Shown one piece after another: positions 62,890 to 64,000 of a stretch of 64,000 nt of DNA. The stretch comes from VYFG01 sp965203365 (GTDB taxonomy: Bacteria > Pseudomonadota > Gammaproteobacteria > Arenicellales > Poriferihabitantaceae). Both the position numbers and the translations under genes were made by a program. The first letter of the stretch is position 1; every line of letters begins with the position of its first letter. The stretch spans positions 2,170,001 to 2,234,000 of the forward strand of contig OZ241878.1 of the NCBI GenBank assembly GCA_965203365.1, written 5' to 3'. The notes beneath the pieces are model-generated. The model worked only from the letters and a program-made list of their open reading frames with translations, did no database searches and was not told where the DNA came from.

Positions 62890-63996
62890 TCAGGATGTGT
62901 CGAAGGGTACCCCCTCGGGCTGATGATGCCCGAATGCGATGCCTTGGTACCCGGTCTCCCAGTCCGGGATGTGAAACCCCAGAAACCAGCTGCGCCACTG
63001 TCTCCACCCGCGGGGCAAACTGCCCGCCTTCGCCCGGGCGGCCTGGAACGGCGAGCCACCCCGCTGCTGCACCGGATTGATGAGGAATGCCAGCATCATC
63101 AGGTGAGCGAACCCCGTAGCCCGAGGTGGCTGGCCGTGACCGAAGGGGTGTTCAAAGCCATCCCCTGGGTTCTTCAGGGGATTGAAGGGTTCGTTCTCGA
63201 TCCCCAGCGGGCTCGTCCCGCCCGCCTCAGGGGATCCGCATGGGCGGCCGTGACTGCCCGATCCGTGACCCAGGAGAAGGGCCCCGTCCGACCGGCCGGG
63301 CGAACCGCCCAGCCCGCCAGGAAGTTCCCCTCCCCATCGACGTTCGCGTCATTCAGCGGCCCCCCGTTGAGGCACCGGCAGCGGAACAGATGGCCGCCTC
63401 GGGCCCTCTCCACGGGGCGGGTCGCTGCGGGGGCATCGACCCAGCGACACCCTTCCCCGCGGTCTCCTGGCTTCCCTCCCAGCACAGAGCGCCTGTCCCG
63501 TTCCTCCAACCCCCGAATGGGCGGACCATTCGAGGCCAGCGCGTCTTCCCCCACCCGCCGTTTCCGATGCGGAGGCGCCCGCCGCCCCTCCCGCCGCCGC
63601 TGGGCGGCCGCTCGCTCGCCCTCGTGCTGGCGCGACCCGTCCACCCGCCGGATCGGCTCCGGCGCCAGCGGCCATCCCTCCCGGCGTGCCGGGTGCCCCC
63701 CAGCCCTGGCCTCGCTGCCCCGCGGCGAATACGGGCTGGAAGGCGCGACGAACCGACCGCGGGTCCCCCGGGTCCAGACGCTCACGCTGGGCCGACTCCG
63801 ACGGCGCCCGAATCCCCCCCGACCCGTTGCTGAGGGGCGACCGAATCGAATCGGCGTTCCGGGCGTCGGGTTCGAAGCCCAGCCACGACGGGGATTGCAG
63901 GCGGAACCTCGCCAGGGCCGACCTCCGGCCGTCCGTCAGGCCCAGGCCACGGGAGGCGATAGGGTCTGGGAGGCGATCGAAACCCTCCCGCACCAT
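62890..63996 (-). pseudogene. DDE transposase, multiple frameshifts
   Basis: Reading leftward from 63996, pieces in successive frames form one transposase. They are LTDGRRSALARFRLQSPSWL, then ESAQRERLDPGDPRSVRRAF; LAPEPIRRVDGSRQHEGERA and EDALASNGPPIRGLEERDRR with SVLGGKPGD; and LNDANVDGEGNFLAGW and FSWVTDRAVTAAHADPLRRA. The last are IENEPFNPLKNPGDGFEHPF and HLMMLAFLINPVQQRGG. The IENE-x-FN-x-LKN block carries the catalytic Glu. At least three frame changes make it inactive. I associate it with the ISNCY-like group only tentatively. The gene may extend past the window edge. Confidence 0.7.
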
Positions 63997-64000
63997 GCGA

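Overview
The window looks like a chromosomal segment of a GC-rich gammaproteobacterium. This is inferred from family content, because no rRNA, tRNA or marker search was possible. Supporting signs are an rpmH-rnpA-yidD-yidC-mnmE cluster with mnmG nearby, a cbb3 oxidase operon, glutathione-dependent formaldehyde oxidation, a pyrophosphate-type phosphofructokinase and an aerobic amine dehydrogenase. The metabolic picture is an aerobe or microaerobe that handles one-carbon units (demethylation of N-methyl compounds, formaldehyde detoxification).

Layout. 1-2.4 kb: three overlapping genes (partial unknown protein, MetX-like alpha/beta hydrolase, Gfo/Idh oxidoreductase). 2.5-4.0 kb: an arsenic-type operon (ArsR, ArsI-like dioxygenase, aquaporin) with a palindromic operator. 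4.1-7.4 kb: PhoX phosphatase and an orphan FdhD. 7.4-14.1 kb: complete ccoNOQP plus ccoG, ccoH and a TauE/SafE-like protein, headed by a Yip1-family gene. 14.3-19.2 kb: a frameshifted HipB-like gene, a sarcosine/dimethylglycine dehydrogenase broken by a 44-bp tandem duplication, and an intact hipBA pair. 19.9-21.9 kb: fghA and frmA.

22.5-31.1 kb is a mobile region. An IS30-like element has been split by a 7.7-kb composite structure (22874-30605). A 9-bp direct repeat (CCGCCGGTC) lies on both sides of it. Its ends are one nearly full copy and one rearranged copy of an IS whose transposase fuses a DUF4338 (DruA-type) domain to an IS4/Tn5-like DDE domain. Inside are two inverted, broken Slam-type outer-membrane genes, the 3' end of a surface-lipoprotein gene, a vapBC pair and an IS1380 fragment. 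31.1-37.3 kb is a decayed island: a PD-(D/E)XK gene with an in-frame stop, an orphan ParA, a three-gene operon of unknown function ending in an MBL-fold hydrolase, another IS1380 remnant and an IS30 deletion derivative. A direct repeat of about 250 bp bounds part of it. A Fic protein gene follows.

39-53.6 kb is conserved core: prlC, gor, mnmG, an uncharacterised MotA/MotB-like ion-driven motor pair with a very long coiled coil, mnmE, yidC, yidD, rnpA, rpmH and PPi-PFK. 53.8-60 kb carries a dipeptide-type ABC importer and its IclR regulator, with matching operator-like sites in front of both. 60-64 kb holds a surface-lipoprotein gene whose candidate promoter contains a 14-G tract filling the -35/-10 spacer (the hallmark of a phase-variable promoter). 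It is flanked by inverted remnants of a DDE transposase and short inverted repeats. The C terminus of this lipoprotein resembles the fragment beside the broken Slam genes, so the two mobile regions appear to belong to one surface-lipoprotein export theme.
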